Source: Cochliopodium minus (lineage: Eukaryota > Discosea > Himatismenida > Cochliopodiidae). From it: 39,244 nt of DNA. The DNA is taken from assembly GCA_024220525.1 (NCBI GenBank), contig JAMYWO010000131.1, positions 82,350 to 121,593 on the forward strand, read 5' to 3'. The notes under the pieces are model-generated. The model worked only from the letters and a program-made list of their open reading frames with translations, ran no database searches and was not told the origin of the DNA. The position numbers and the translations under genes were made by a program. Below, in pieces: positions 9,133 to 26,602 of this stretch; within the stretch, counting starts at the first letter, position 1, and each line of letters begins with the position of its first letter.

Positions 9133-11651
9133 ATGATCAAAATAACAATCAAAGATTTGAGAGGAAATACTCATGAAATCAATGTGGAGGATTCTGCTAA
9201 TGTTTCCAAAATAAAAAGTTTGATCACCAAAAAAGAAGAATTACCACCCAAACTCATTTTTAATGGCATTCTTTTGAATGATGAGGATAATCTAAAAAAT
9301 AGAAAGATATCAAATGGATGTAAGAAAATAATTAACTCTTTTAATAAAAATATAAAAACAATCTATTTGAGAAACAAAGATTTAAAAGTTCATCACCAAT
9401 TGTTCCTCTTAAGAGAATATTTTTTAATTATTAAAGCGCTCAAATATTTTTAATTTTTGAAATATGATACCTAATTATTGTTCTTTGATTCAAAATGATT
9501 GATCAAAAAAATAAATTTAGCCACCTTGATAAAAATAGAAAGAAGAAGACAAAAAGAAAATAAGAAGGAAGAATCTGCAACATTGAATACTATAAAAGAA
9601 GCTACATCACAATACAACAAAGAGGGACAAGAAACAGATGATATGACAGTATCGAAGAATATGGTAGAAGATGTGCAAAAAAAATTAGAAAATCTCATCC
9701 ATTCCTTTTTTGGTGGACAAGAAGGAACAAATAACAATAATAACAACGTTAATTCCCCCAACAATCAACAATCCAACAGTGAGCCTGAACCTGAAATTCC
9801 TGTCCCTGAAGTTGAACTCGATTCCCTCGAAAATTTGATGTCCATGGGTTTTCCTGAAGGTTCCCCCTTTAAATTTTAAAATATTTATTCTGATTATTCT
9901 TTTTTTAATTTTATAAATTTAATTTTTAAAAATTGATCAATTTATATAATTAATTTAAATTTTAAAATTATAATTAATTTAAATTTTAAAATTGATATAA
10001 TTAATTTAAATATTAAAATTTGTTTAAAAAACTTTCTGATTTATTAATTTTTGAATTTTTTTTCTTATAATTTATTTTCTTTCTACAGTCGCTTGCAAAA
10101 AAGCACTTATTTTCACAAATGGAAACTGTGGTAAACAATTTTTTTTTTTGATCTAACTTAATTTTTTAAATAAATTTCTTTTGTCATATGATAAACAGAG
10201 GAAGCTCTTGAATGGATTCTTCAACACTCTGAAGATAATGGTAAATTTTTTTTTTTTGAATATTTTCGTTTGCATTTTTATTTTGTAAATTATTATTTTT
10301 CATTCACAAAAAAAAAAGATTTTAATGAGCCCATTACACAAAGACAATTAAAGGGGTTGGGTCTTGGAGCAAAACCAGGAAATAAAAGAAGAAATGAGAA
10401 CGGTATCCTCTTTTTTTGTATTTGTTAAAATATTTTAATTATTTCTTTTCAATTATTTGAGTATTTTAATTATTTATTTTAATAATTTTGTATTTTTAAT
10501 TCTTAAATTTTTTATTTTTTTATTTTTTTGAAAAAAAAAAGAATTTGTCCCACATCCACTAGCATTTCAAAGATTAACAGAAATGGGTTTTGATGAAAAT
10601 CAAGTAACTGAAGCTCTTAGAGCAACTAACAATGGTTCTTTTATTTTATTTTTTTATAATTTTAAATTTATTTTATTTTTTAATTTTATTTTTTATTTTA
10701 TGATCTATTTTTTATTTTCTAAAAAAAAAAATTATTTTTTTTTTTATTAGATGAACAATCAGCCGCAGCATATTTATTAGGTGACGGGATAGAAGGAGGG
10801 GAAAGAGGAGGGATGAGAGGAGGGATGGGAATAGAGGGGATGGAAGAATTTGATGATTTAGAAGATAATCCCCTCTTATTACAAAATCCCCTCATCCGTG
10901 CTCTTCTTCAAAACCCTGCTGTTCAATCTGGTATGACCAATCCCAGGTTGGTTTTTTTTTTAAAAAAAATAATATAAATAATTTAAATTATTTACAATAA
11001 ATTCTAATAATTTAATAAATAATTTATTAATTTCAATTAATAATTAATTTAATAAATAATTTATTAATTTCAATTAATAATTAATTTAAAATATTCTTAT
11101 ATTTAATTTAATTATAAATTTTTAATTAAAAAAGGGTGATCCAAGCGTTTCAAAGAATAATGGAAAACCCACAAAGCGCGGGAGAATATTTGAGAGATCC
11201 ACTGATAGGACCCATTCTCATGCAAGTAAACTCCATCATCTCTAATCACCAACCCAATGATCCTCCCAACAATAACAACCCCGTCAATAACAACCCCAAC
11301 GACAATAATAATCCTCCCAACACTCCCAACACCAATAATAATAATGACAACAATAATAATTTAAATAATTTAAATAATCCAAACAATAATCAACAAAATA
11401 ACAACACTCCTCTTAATATCAATAACCCCCTTCAACAAACATTACCTCAAGATAACAACGCCAATAATAATAACAACAATAATAATAATTTGAATTTAAA
11501 TCAAAATCTTTTCAATAACGCTGTCAATTTGCTCAATAATTTTAATCAATTAAATAATCTCTTTTATGATGATGATGATGATGAGGAAGGAGAGGATCTT
11601 GATGAAAATGAAGATCTTGATGAAGATGAAGATGACATGAACTTTGATTAA
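9133..11651 (+). CDS. UBAC1: UBAC1/KPC2-like ubiquitin-binding adaptor (UBL-UBA-UBA-STI1)
   Basis: In animals UBAC1 (KPC2) pairs with the RING ligase RNF123 (KPC1) and shuttles ubiquitinated substrates to the proteasome. Exons are 9133-9319, 9521-9859, 10089-10130, 10199-10240, 10319-10402, 10542-10634, 10751-10946 and 11135-11651. The first six introns are phase 1, the last phase 2; the product is 499 aa. An N-terminal UBL (1-72) ends with NGSTLIKIERRR across the first intron. UBA1 (about 164-203) reads LENLMSMGFPEVACKKAL then EEALEWILQHSED. UBA2 (about 237-275) reads LAFQRLTEMGFDENQVTEAL then AAAYLLGDG. An STI1-like segment (about 305-362) reads NPAVQSGMTNPRVIQAFQ and DPLIGPILMQVNSI. It diverges from animal UBAC1 by a roughly 100-residue Asn tract and an Asp/Glu-rich tail after STI1. 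The ATG at 9133 starts the UBL directly. Confidence 0.85.
11011..11084. repeat. Two perfect tandem copies of a 37-bp AT-only-plus-C unit
   Basis: 11011-11047 and 11048-11084 are identical 37-mers starting TTTAATAAATAATTTATTAA. They lie inside the seventh intron of the UBAC1-like gene. This looks like a recent tandem duplication with no coding role. Confidence 0.85.
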
Positions 11652-11851
11652 TTCGAAGATTAATTTTTATAAATATTATCAAAAAATTTTTTTTTTTTTT
11701 GAATAAATTTTTTGGTTTTGGAAATGAGAATAATTTGTGCAGATAATGTGATTATTTATTATTTGTCAATATCAAAGAAATTAATGAAATAATTTCAATA
11801 ATGTGTTGAATAATTATTTTAATAAGAGGAAAATATAATTTTTTCAAATCT

Positions 11852-12331
11852 TTATCTTTCTTCTATCTCATAGCTTGAAAGAAATCTTTGGAGAAAATCG
11901 TTAGAGGTAGATTTTTTCTTAGGAGCCAAAAATTTGAGTACATGAGATTTTGTTTTCCATTGTTTGAGATATTCATCCAAATCATGTTCTCCTTTCCATC
12001 TCAACATGTCAATTATTTCCAATTCATTTACCTTTGAATGTTTTTGAAATTCATCACGAATTCTTTTGGAAATATAATCGTGCTTTTCATACAAAAGATA
12101 TTCAGTTTGTATTTGAGGGATTGATTTCAAACATCTTCTATAAAATCTTAATACACGCTTTCTTGCATCATCCTTGTTAGAACTAACAATTGTGGAACGA
12201 GTAAAATCATCTTCATATTGGCTCTTCTCTTTTCTATTATTGATAGTGATATTATTTTTTGTTGTGGTATGGAAATTAAGATATGTTTGATTTTTCAATA
12301 TCTTGTTTATTTTCTTATTCATCTTCAACAT
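11852..12331 (-). CDS. NDUFA6: Complex I LYR-motif subunit NDUFA6 (B14)
   Basis: This is an accessory subunit of mitochondrial NADH:ubiquinone oxidoreductase that holds an acyl carrier protein. Single exon, 159 aa from the ATG at 12331; a second Met lies three codons later. The LYR-type segment is VLRFYRRCLKSIPQIQTEY, with Phe replacing Leu in L-Y-R. Downstream, YISKRIRDEFQKHSKV, EIIDMLRWKGEHDLDEYLKQW, SHVLKFLAPKKK and the DFLQRFLSS tail follow animal NDUFA6 in order ([41 protein letters not shown]). The basic N-terminus could act as a mitochondrial presequence. It is convergent with the UBAC1-like gene (200 bp) and divergent from RER1 (191 bp). Confidence 0.85.
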   Translation of the reverse strand: MLKMNKKINKILKNQTYLNFHTTTKNNITINNRKEKSQYEDDFTRSTIVSSNKDDARKRVLRFYRRCLKSIPQIQTEYLLYEKHDYISKRIRDEFQKHSKVNELEIIDMLRWKGEHDLDEYLKQWKTKSHVLKFLAPKKKSTSNDFLQRFLSSYEIEER

Positions 12332-12522
12332 TTGTCTCAGAATATGAAGAATTTTTTTTTTTATATCCAATTTTTTTTTATATATTTACAAAAAGAAAAA
12401 AAAAGAGTGATCTTTGGTGATTTATAAAACCTTATCCTTTTATGACATTCATCTGAGAGAAGAGACAATTGAAAGAAATCATTATTTTATTTTAAAACTG
12501 AAAAATATTATAAAAAAAAAAA
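12332..12522. promoter_or_regulatory. Divergent intergenic region NDUFA6/RER1
   Basis: This 191-bp AT-rich gap separates two divergently transcribed genes, so it should hold both 5' leaders and promoters. Poly-A runs lie just before the RER1 ATG. I can name no specific factor site. Confidence 0.4.
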
Positions 12523-13275
12523 ATGCAAGGAGGTAATGAAAATAATGAGGATGACTCAGCATTGAAGGATAATATTGTGGATAAAATTAAAAAAGTTTAT
12601 GTCAGATATAATTCAAAATTCACTAGAAATCAACAAATATTTCTCGATAAAGTAAATCCTTGGAGAAAAACAAGATGGATAACAACAATATTAATTACTT
12701 CTCTTTATGTATTGAGAGTTTTTTATCTTGGTGGTTGGTATATTGTTTCTTATGCATTAGGAATCTATTTGCTCAATCTATTTATCTCATTTCTTTCACC
12801 TCCTATTGATCCTGAAACAGATGGTCCCATTTTGCCATCTCCCAAAAGTGAAGATAATGAATTCAAGCCATTCATAAGAAAACTTCCAGAATTCAAATTT
12901 TGGTAAAAATATATTCACAAAAATTAGCATCATCATTCTTATCATTCTTCCAAATCCTTATTATTTTTACCTTTAATTCAAAAATATGTTTATAATCAAT
13001 CAAAAAAAAAAAAAAATTTAGGTATGCAACATCTAAAGCTTTTGTGATAGCTTTATTGTGCACTTTCATTGATTTATTCAATATACCTGTTTTTTGGCCA
13101 ATTCTTCTTTTTTACTTTATTATTTTATTCATTGTGACGATGAAAAGAGAAATAGAAAAATGGATGAAATATGGTAAACTTTCCTTTACAAAAAAAAAAA
13201 TTTTTTCAAAATACTTATTTCTTTTTATCAGGATATCTTCCTTTTGATATGGGCAAACGTAGATATAATGTTTGA
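12523..13275 (+). CDS. RER1: ER retention/retrieval receptor RER1
   Basis: RER1 is a four-helix Golgi membrane protein that returns escaped ER membrane proteins and unassembled subunits to the ER through COPI. Exons are 12523-12902, 13022-13173 and 13232-13275, phases 2 and 1, 191 aa. Signature segments are NPWRKTRWITTILITSLYVLR, YALGIYLLNLFISFLSPPIDP, FIRKLPEFKFWYATSKAFVIA, FIDLFNIPVFWPILLFYFIIL and the end MKYGYLPFDMGKRRYNV. All follow yeast and animal RER1 closely, as does the length. The first intron splits the conserved FWY Trp codon. Confidence 0.95.
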
Positions 13276-13412
13276 AAGGGATTCTTTAATTCCAAATTTC
13301 AATCAATTCATAAATTATAATTAAATTATTAAAAGAAAGAATAATTAAATTAAAATTTTTTTTAATTAAATAATTATAAAGTTTTTCTCAAAAAGGGAAA
13401 TTTGAAAAAGTT

Positions 13413-16363
13413 TTAAAGGAATGGCTCAATGTTAATTTCAAAAGCACTGCAAGGATTGGTCAATTCGAATTTAGAAAGAACATCTGGATGAATGATTCCT
13501 ATTCTTCCCAATGAAACATCCAATCCATCTAAACGAATTTCAGCAGCATAAAGATAAGAAGGATCTGAAAAAAAAAAATTTTTTTGAGAAATTGATAAAA
13601 AAAAAAAAAAAGAGAGAATTAGAATTTGTTTTTCATGATTACCTATTACTTTGATCAATTTGTAAGAACCAACAATTTTGTTGGAGAAAAAAGGAGAGAT
13701 TTGCAAAAGCAACATCACTCTGTCAAGGAGACCATGGACAACTTCCAAACCAGAACTGGTAGAACAATAAAAAACACACAAATGTCTTTCGTTTTTAGCA
13801 CCAGTATCAGTGTTTTTGTCTTTCAAAACAACATCGGAAATTTCGAAAAGTTGGATGGGAAGGGAGTAACTTTTGTTTTTACGAGCCGTCTTCAATAAAC
13901 AAGGAAGAAGATGAGTTCTCGCTATTTCAAAACTATCTTTCATTTTTGTGGTGCTTCTTTCCAAAACAACAGCGTTGCTTTCTCCTTCTTTGTATTCTAT
14001 TCCCATGTTTGTGAAATTGTCTTCAATGGAAATCAAACATTCTGTCAACACTTCCAAGTATCCACTCATTGCAACTTGACTTCTCAACTGATCAGAAAAC
14101 TGATTCAACTTGTTTTGTTTTCCAAAACATTTGGTGGAAGGAATTCTTATTGGCAAATTGTTCAGTCCATACGCTATTGCCACATCTTCCCATATGTCGC
14201 ATTGTTGCATGACATCAGAACGGGTGATGGGGACTTGGATGGAAAGGGTATCTCCATTGATGTTGTCAACATGCAAACACATTTTGTGAAGTAATTCTGA
14301 AATTTTTGAATTTTCCAATTTTAAACCCAACCCCTTTTCTATGTAATCTTTACTTGCCTCCATTTTATATCCTCCCAACTCTGGTGTTTCTCTTTTTTCT
14401 CCTCCTTCTATCTCTACATTCACTTTCTCCACTCTTTTTTCATTTTTAACAAAATAAATAAATGAGGTTAATAAATAAATATAATATAAATATAAATAAT
14501 AAATAAATATAAATATAAATATAAATATAAATATAAATATAAATATAAATATAAATATAAATATAAATATAAATAAATATAAATATAAATATAAAATAAG
14601 GTTAATAAATAAATATAAATATAAATAAAATAAAATATAAATAAATAAGAGAAATAATTCAAGATTAAATAAGTAAGAGGAATAAAGAAAAATTAATAAA
14701 TAAGTGAATGAATAAAATAAGTAAATGAGGAAGAGAAATAAATAAATAAATGAGGAAGATATAAACAAGGAAGATATAAACAAGTGAGATATTAAGATAT
14801 AAACAAGTGAGATATTAAGATATAAACAAGGAAGAGAAAATTATTTTTTATGAAAAAAAAAAGGGGGGAATACGAGAAAGGAGAAGAACAGTAAGAAGAA
14901 AACATGGAAACGATGGTGTTGAGAACGATGTTGGCTTTGGTATTATCAAGAGCAGTGACTTCAATAAAAACGTTTTGAGTGGTTAATTTTATCTTTGAAT
15001 GTTCCCCATTCAAAATAGGTGGTAATGAAAGAACAACTCCCTTTGAATCTACTATTACTGGCCATTTTTCCTCACTTTCTATCAACTTTAAATACTTTTT
15101 CAACTGTTCATCCTTTTTTTGAAAAATATAAAAAATTAAAAAATTTTAAAAGAAAAATGAGAAACAAAATATAAGGATATTGAAATTTGTTAGTAAATAT
15201 ATCAAAGAATGGATCAATATCAATCAACATATACAAATGATAATATGATCATATTCAATCAATGATAAATTTATATACTATCATTTGTTAAAATATAAAT
15301 TGATCCAAATTATATTGCGCATATTAAATTCTTACAAAAAAAATTTCATTATAAATCATAATGATAAAACATCCAAATTATTTTTTGATTATGTTTAATT
15401 GGAAATGGAATATAAGCAAATATTAAAAGTGATATTTGATAAGAACGATGATATTTGCGATAATGAATAGAATATAAAGGATAATTTAAAGTAACAATGT
15501 TTATTTGTGATAATAGAATAAAGGAGAATTGAAATAGTGATAATAAATGATAAAAAAAGAATGAATCAAAATAATAAAGAGATTTACAGTTTTGAGAATT
15601 TCAAAAAGTTGGATAGCATTGATGGGGGTAAGAGGATCAGTATTGTGTTTGATTGCCCATTCTTTAATGCTATTTTTTTGAAGAGGAGTAAAAACAATTT
15701 GAGAAGGAGAACGAGCATCATAAATGAAAGGAGGAGAGAGAGAATCAAGATCATGGGTACCAATGGAAGCCAATTTTCTTTCTCTACAAATATTTTTGTG
15801 AAGTTTTTCTTGCAAATCAATGAAACTGTTGTAACGCTCTTGATCAAATTTAATATTTCTTAATACTGCACATACCACCACTTCTCTCACTTTTTTTACT
15901 TCTTTTGTTGCTTTGATTGTTACTTTTGATGGTGTTGTTGTGTATTTTGGTGGATCTTCTTTTCCAATGAATATTCTTAATGCTCTCACTAATCCTTCTA
16001 TACACAACAAATCATATCTATTTGCTGGTACATCAATTTTATAAAGTATTTCTTCAGGATTTTCATTTTTGAGATCATATTGTAAATTATTTTGTTTTGC
16101 TTCAATCATTTTTTCAGAAGTCTTTATATTTTTTTACAAATTAGAACAATTAAGGAAATATTTCTTTATTTAGTAAAAATTTTTACAATATCATCGAGTT
16201 CTATTCCAAAATCAAAGCACAAATCTGCAAATTGTTCATCAGCTTTGATATAAAAGGGTAATTTTAATTTTTAATACTGAATAAAAATATCTTTTTTATC
16301 TTTACTCATTTCTTGACCAAGGTTTTTGAAAAATTTGGATCTATTAACTGTAATGGTTGGCAT
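13413..16363 (-). CDS. FARSB: Cytosolic phenylalanyl-tRNA synthetase beta subunit
   Basis: This is the beta chain of the alpha2-beta2 eukaryotic/archaeal PheRS, which charges tRNA-Phe in the cytosol. Exons are 16306-16363, 16187-16242, 15588-16121, 14874-15112, 13643-14433 and 13564-13413. Phases are 1,0,0,2,1; the product is 609 aa (human about 589). The start is MPTITVNRSKFFKNLGQEM, then TDEQFADLCFDFGIELDDI. Later landmarks include YKIDVPANRYDLLCIEGLVR, RKLASIGTHDLDSL, SKGVVLSLPPILNGEHSKI, PITRSDVMQQCDIWEDVAIA, PIQLFEISDVVLKDKNTDTG, AKNERHLCVFY and the end CSAFEINIEPFL. Long introns of 440 and 475 nt hold repeats. All domains of the family are present in order. Confidence 0.95.
14434..14873 (-). 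repeat. PheRS beta intron 4 with an (ATAAAT)n microsatellite
   Basis: This 440-nt intron contains a nearly perfect ATAAAT hexamer array at about 14505-14573 and looser TAAATA-rich sequence around it. On the minus strand this keeps an open frame of Tyr/Leu/Phe/Ile, which is an artefact of the repeat and not protein. Confidence 0.8.
15211..15306. repeat. Imperfect 96-bp inverted repeat in PheRS beta intron 3
   Basis: The outer arms are GGATCAAT (15211-15218) and ATTGATCC (15299-15306). The inner arms are ACAAATGATA (15233-15242) and TATCATTTGT (15279-15288), both perfect. The loop holds a 14-bp perfect palindrome, AATATGATCATATT (15242-15255). It lies in the 475-nt intron 15113-15587, which otherwise shows only AT-rich filler and a diverged local duplication near 15445-15535. 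It could be a small MITE-like remnant or an RNA hairpin. Confidence 0.6.
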
Positions 16364-16569
16364 TATTTAATAAATATATCTATAAAAGCACTTTTCAATT
16401 TTTTTTTTTAGTTATCATCATATTTTATACCCTTTATATCCAAAAAAATTTTTTTCTTATAAAATTCTCACAATACAGTATACTTCTTTGAAATCATATA
16501 AGAAATTAAATTCTATTTGACAAATAATTTATAAGTTTTTGGAAAACATTGAGAAATCATATATTGGAT

Positions 16570-22502
<5,933 letters not shown>

Positions 22503-22783
22503 CGATTTTATTTGATCAAATAGGAATTAAAAAAAAGATAGATAAAATTTATTCCAATCACAATTTTTTTTTTTTTAATTTTATTCGTTTTTTTATTTTG
22601 ATTGAAAGATAGTTTGAAGCGAATTATTCAGAATATTTTGGTGTTGATCTCACTTTTCCAACCATTCTAAAAAAAAAAAAGTACACTGAATTATTGGTTT
22701 GAAAATAAAACAATATATAAAAATAGTGACTGATTGAAGAAAAAATTATTTCATTTCAAATATTTGATCAAAAATAAAAAAAA
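22503..22783. promoter_or_regulatory. Bidirectional promoter region between GCN5 and TOR
   Basis: This 281-bp AT-rich gap lies between the divergent ATGs of GCN5 (minus) and TOR (plus), so both promoters must lie here or within the leaders. It contains oligo-T and oligo-A runs and an A-rich Kozak-like leader just before the TOR ATG. No specific motif can be named. Confidence 0.45.
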
Positions 22784-25700
22784 ATGGAACACCTTTTTAT
22801 TGTAAATAAAGGGGTCCTTGATAATATTTTCAATACCCAATTGAATTCTTCAAATATTAATATTCAAAAGAATGCAGCCATTGAATTAAAAGAATTTGTT
22901 GAACTTCAATATGGGGAAATATCTATTGAGCAATTTTCGAAACTAATGGCAAAAATAATATTATAATGAAATTTTTTTTTTTTCATTTTGCTCAAAATCT
23001 TACAAATAGAAATCAATAAACAGCAGATTATTCCCATTTATAAACAGTGATTCCATTCATCTTAAAATAGGAGGAATAATATGTATAGAAAAATTAATAA
23101 CAGGGGAATTTGAAGAGGATACAACAACAAAAATAACGAGATTCAATTATCTCAGATTAAGTTTGGCTTCAAAAGATAATAAAGTGATTGAATATTCAGC
23201 AAAAGCATTGGGTTCTTTTTCAAAATTAAATGAAACTTTCATTGTGGAAAGCGTAACATTTGAAATACAAAGAGCATTGGATGCAATAAGAACAAATACA
23301 TCCAGTGTAGAAAAGAAAAGAGGATCCTTGATGGTATTGATTGAAATATCTAAAAATGCACCAAATCTGTTTTATCCCTTTATCATTGAGTTTCTCAATT
23401 CTTTGTGGAACGTATTGAGAGATTCAGAAATAGAAATTAGAAAATTAGCTTCTGTTTCTTTAAGATTTGCATTGCAAGTGGCATCAGAAAGAGGAAAAAA
23501 CACACCACAACAACAACAACAAAACAATGAACACTTTTCCAATTTTTATCAAAATTCTTTGAAAGGTTTGGACAATTCCAATAAAAATTTCAAACATGCT
23601 TCTTTACTTGCAATAGGAGAATTATTGTTGAACACTAATTGCAAATCTTTTATTCTTCAAAACATTTCTGAAATTTCCTCCAAAGTTCTTTCTTTCAAAG
23701 ATAGTCGTGATAAATTTATCAAAACCCAAGTTTTCAATGTCATCCCCTTTCTTGCTCGCATCGATCCCACTTTTTTCTTAAAAGTAAAAAAAACTAATTT
23801 CTTTTCTTTCTTTTTATTTTATTATTATTTTATTTTATTTAATTTTATTATTTATTTATTTATTTAAAAAAGAATCATTTTGAAGCATGTATAAATTGTT
23901 TGATTCAGTCCAAAAAAAGTGACATGGAAATCAGGGCTTCTTCTCTCATGAGTCTTGGAAATATCTCTTTGGTAATTTTTTTATTGTCATTTCAATTCAT
24001 AGTTTCGATTAATTAAACTATATTAAGTTTTGATTTTTTAATTATTTGACTAAATTAATTTTTTGTATTTATTTAATTAAAGTTAATTTTTTTTTTTTTG
24101 ATTAAATTTAATTTATTTTCATAAAGTATTGTTCGAATGCAATAAAACAACATTTAGAAAGTATAATATCTATCATCACTCTTTCTCTTACACCTGTGAA
24201 AGGTAAATACTATTGTCAGAATGAAGCGTTGACTTGTTTGAGTAGATTAGCCAAATCTCAAGGCAATGCCCTCCTTCCTCACATGAAAAAAACTTTACGT
24301 AAATGTTAATAATGAATAAAATTTAATAATTATAATTAAATTTTGAATGAAATGTTTTAAATAAAATAATTATAATTAAATAAAAAATTAATAAATAAAT
24401 AATTAAATAAATGTTAATAATGAATAAATGTTTATAATGAATAAATTTTAAATGTTAATAATGAATAAATTTAAATAATTATAATTAAATTTTGAATGAA
24501 AATATTAATAAAATGTTAATTATTAAAATATGTTAATAATGAATAAATTTTAATGATTAAATATTTTTATTTTAAAATTAAGAATTGCTGATGAAGAGTG
24601 GGTTGAGTGAAGAATTGGTAGAAACGATGAGGGAAATAGCAAAACACATACCATCATTGGTGCCATCCATACAATTTAGATTATTGGATGCAATTTGTTT
24701 GATTTTAAGTGATAAAAACTTTTCTCATTTTTCAGAAGGAAACAACAAAGAAGGAAACAAAAATGATTCTTCTTTACAATCTTCTTTTCAATCTCCCTTT
24801 CAGTCTCCCCTCGTTGATTTTTTTGATTCTCAATTTTTCAGAGAAAAAAAAGATTCAACACTGATTGTTCTTTGTTTAAAAATTCTTGGTTCTTTCGATT
24901 TTAGACCTCATTCCCTTTCTCCTTTACTTCCTGGTTGTATTTTCCCTCACTTTGATAGTGATGTCCCGTATCCCCTTTTCTTTTCTTTTTTTTAATAATT
25001 TTTTTAATCATTTTTTTTAATCATTATTTTTTAATTATTATTTTTAATCATTATTTTTTAATTATTAATTATTAATTTTAATTGTTGTTTTTAATTGTTG
25101 TTTTTTTAATTATTAATTTTAATTATTACTTTTAATAATTGTATTCATTTATTAATTATTTTTTACAAACATAAAAAAGAAATATAAGAAAAGAAGCGGC
25201 ATTAACATCAATAAAGTTGATAACAGAAATGATGAAAAACACAAATGAAAAGAAAAGCAGAGTGGAAGATATAGAAGTGAAAAAGATAATAGGAGGAGTA
25301 ATTAAAAAGTTGATAATAACATCAGTATCAGACAATAGTGCGAGTAATAGAGAAATCATTTTGTCTTCTTTTGATCCTCTTTTTGATGATTTTTTCTCTC
25401 AAACTGAAAATTTGAGAACTTTGTCTCTTTTTTTAAATGATGAAGTTTTCTCTATCAAAGAAATTGCCATCAAAGTCATTGGAAGACTCAAATCTAAAAA
25501 CCCTGCTGAAGTTTTACCTTTTCTTAGAGATTTACTCTTAAAACTTTTATCTGAAATTGGTATTCCCCTTTTTCTTTCTTTACATTCTTATATTTTGAAA
25601 CTATTTTTATTCTGTTTATATTTTCTGATTTATATTTTGTAATTTATTTATTTTGTAATTTATTTATATTTTTATTTATATTTTATTTATATTTTATATT

Positions 25701-26556
25701 TTATATTTTATATTTTATATTTTATATTTTATATTTTATTATTTATGTTTCATATTTTTATTTTATATTTTATTTATATTTTATTATTTTATTTGTAACT
25801 TTTTACATTATTTACATTATTTATATTATATACACATTATATATACATTATATATAGATATAAATTAATTGTAAATTTTGTTGGAAAAAGAATATTGTAG
25901 TGAAAGTGGAATGAAGGAAGAGGCAATAAGGATGTTGGGAGTACTGGTAGAAAGAAGCAGTGAGGGAATGATAAGGAGATACAGAGAAAAGATAATGGAG
26001 GGAATAGAAGGGGTGATAAGAGAAAAAAACAACAGCAGCAGGGGAATGGTTCATGGAATGCGTTGTTTGTCTTTAGTGGTAGAAATGTGTGGGGGAAGTG
26101 AATGGGGAAGTTATTATGAAAGAATATTTCCTTATTTAATTGATTCTTTAAAAGATCAAAGCAGTACTTTGAAAAGAGAAACATCTTTGATTGCCATTCA
26201 TACTTTTGTGAAGAGTAGTGGATTAAAAGTGAATCCCATCCTTCTTTCTCCTTCTCTTCTTCCTCTTCTTCTTCTTCTTCTTAAATCTGAAAAATCTCCT
26301 TCCCTTCGTTCTCTTTCTCTTCAACTCATTGGTTCTCTTGGTGCTTTTGATCCCCTTTCCCTTTCCTCCCTTTCTTCTTCCTCTTCTTCTTCTTCCCCCT
26401 CCTCCCCCTTTTCTCCTTTTTCTGATGGACAATCAAATGGTCAATTTAATGGACAAACAACCAATAATAACCATAATAAAAACACCAATAACAATAAAAT
26501 AAATCTTTCTTTTTCCAAACTTGTTGAATTCAATAAAACTAACCCTCTTTCTTTTC

Positions 26557-26602
<46 letters not shown>

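Noticed and set aside
14468-14783. Tyr/Leu/Ile-rich minus-strand N-terminal extension of a PheRS exon
   Set aside because: It comes from the (ATAAAT)n intron. Conserved PheRS sequence resumes in frame after the acceptor at 14434-14435.
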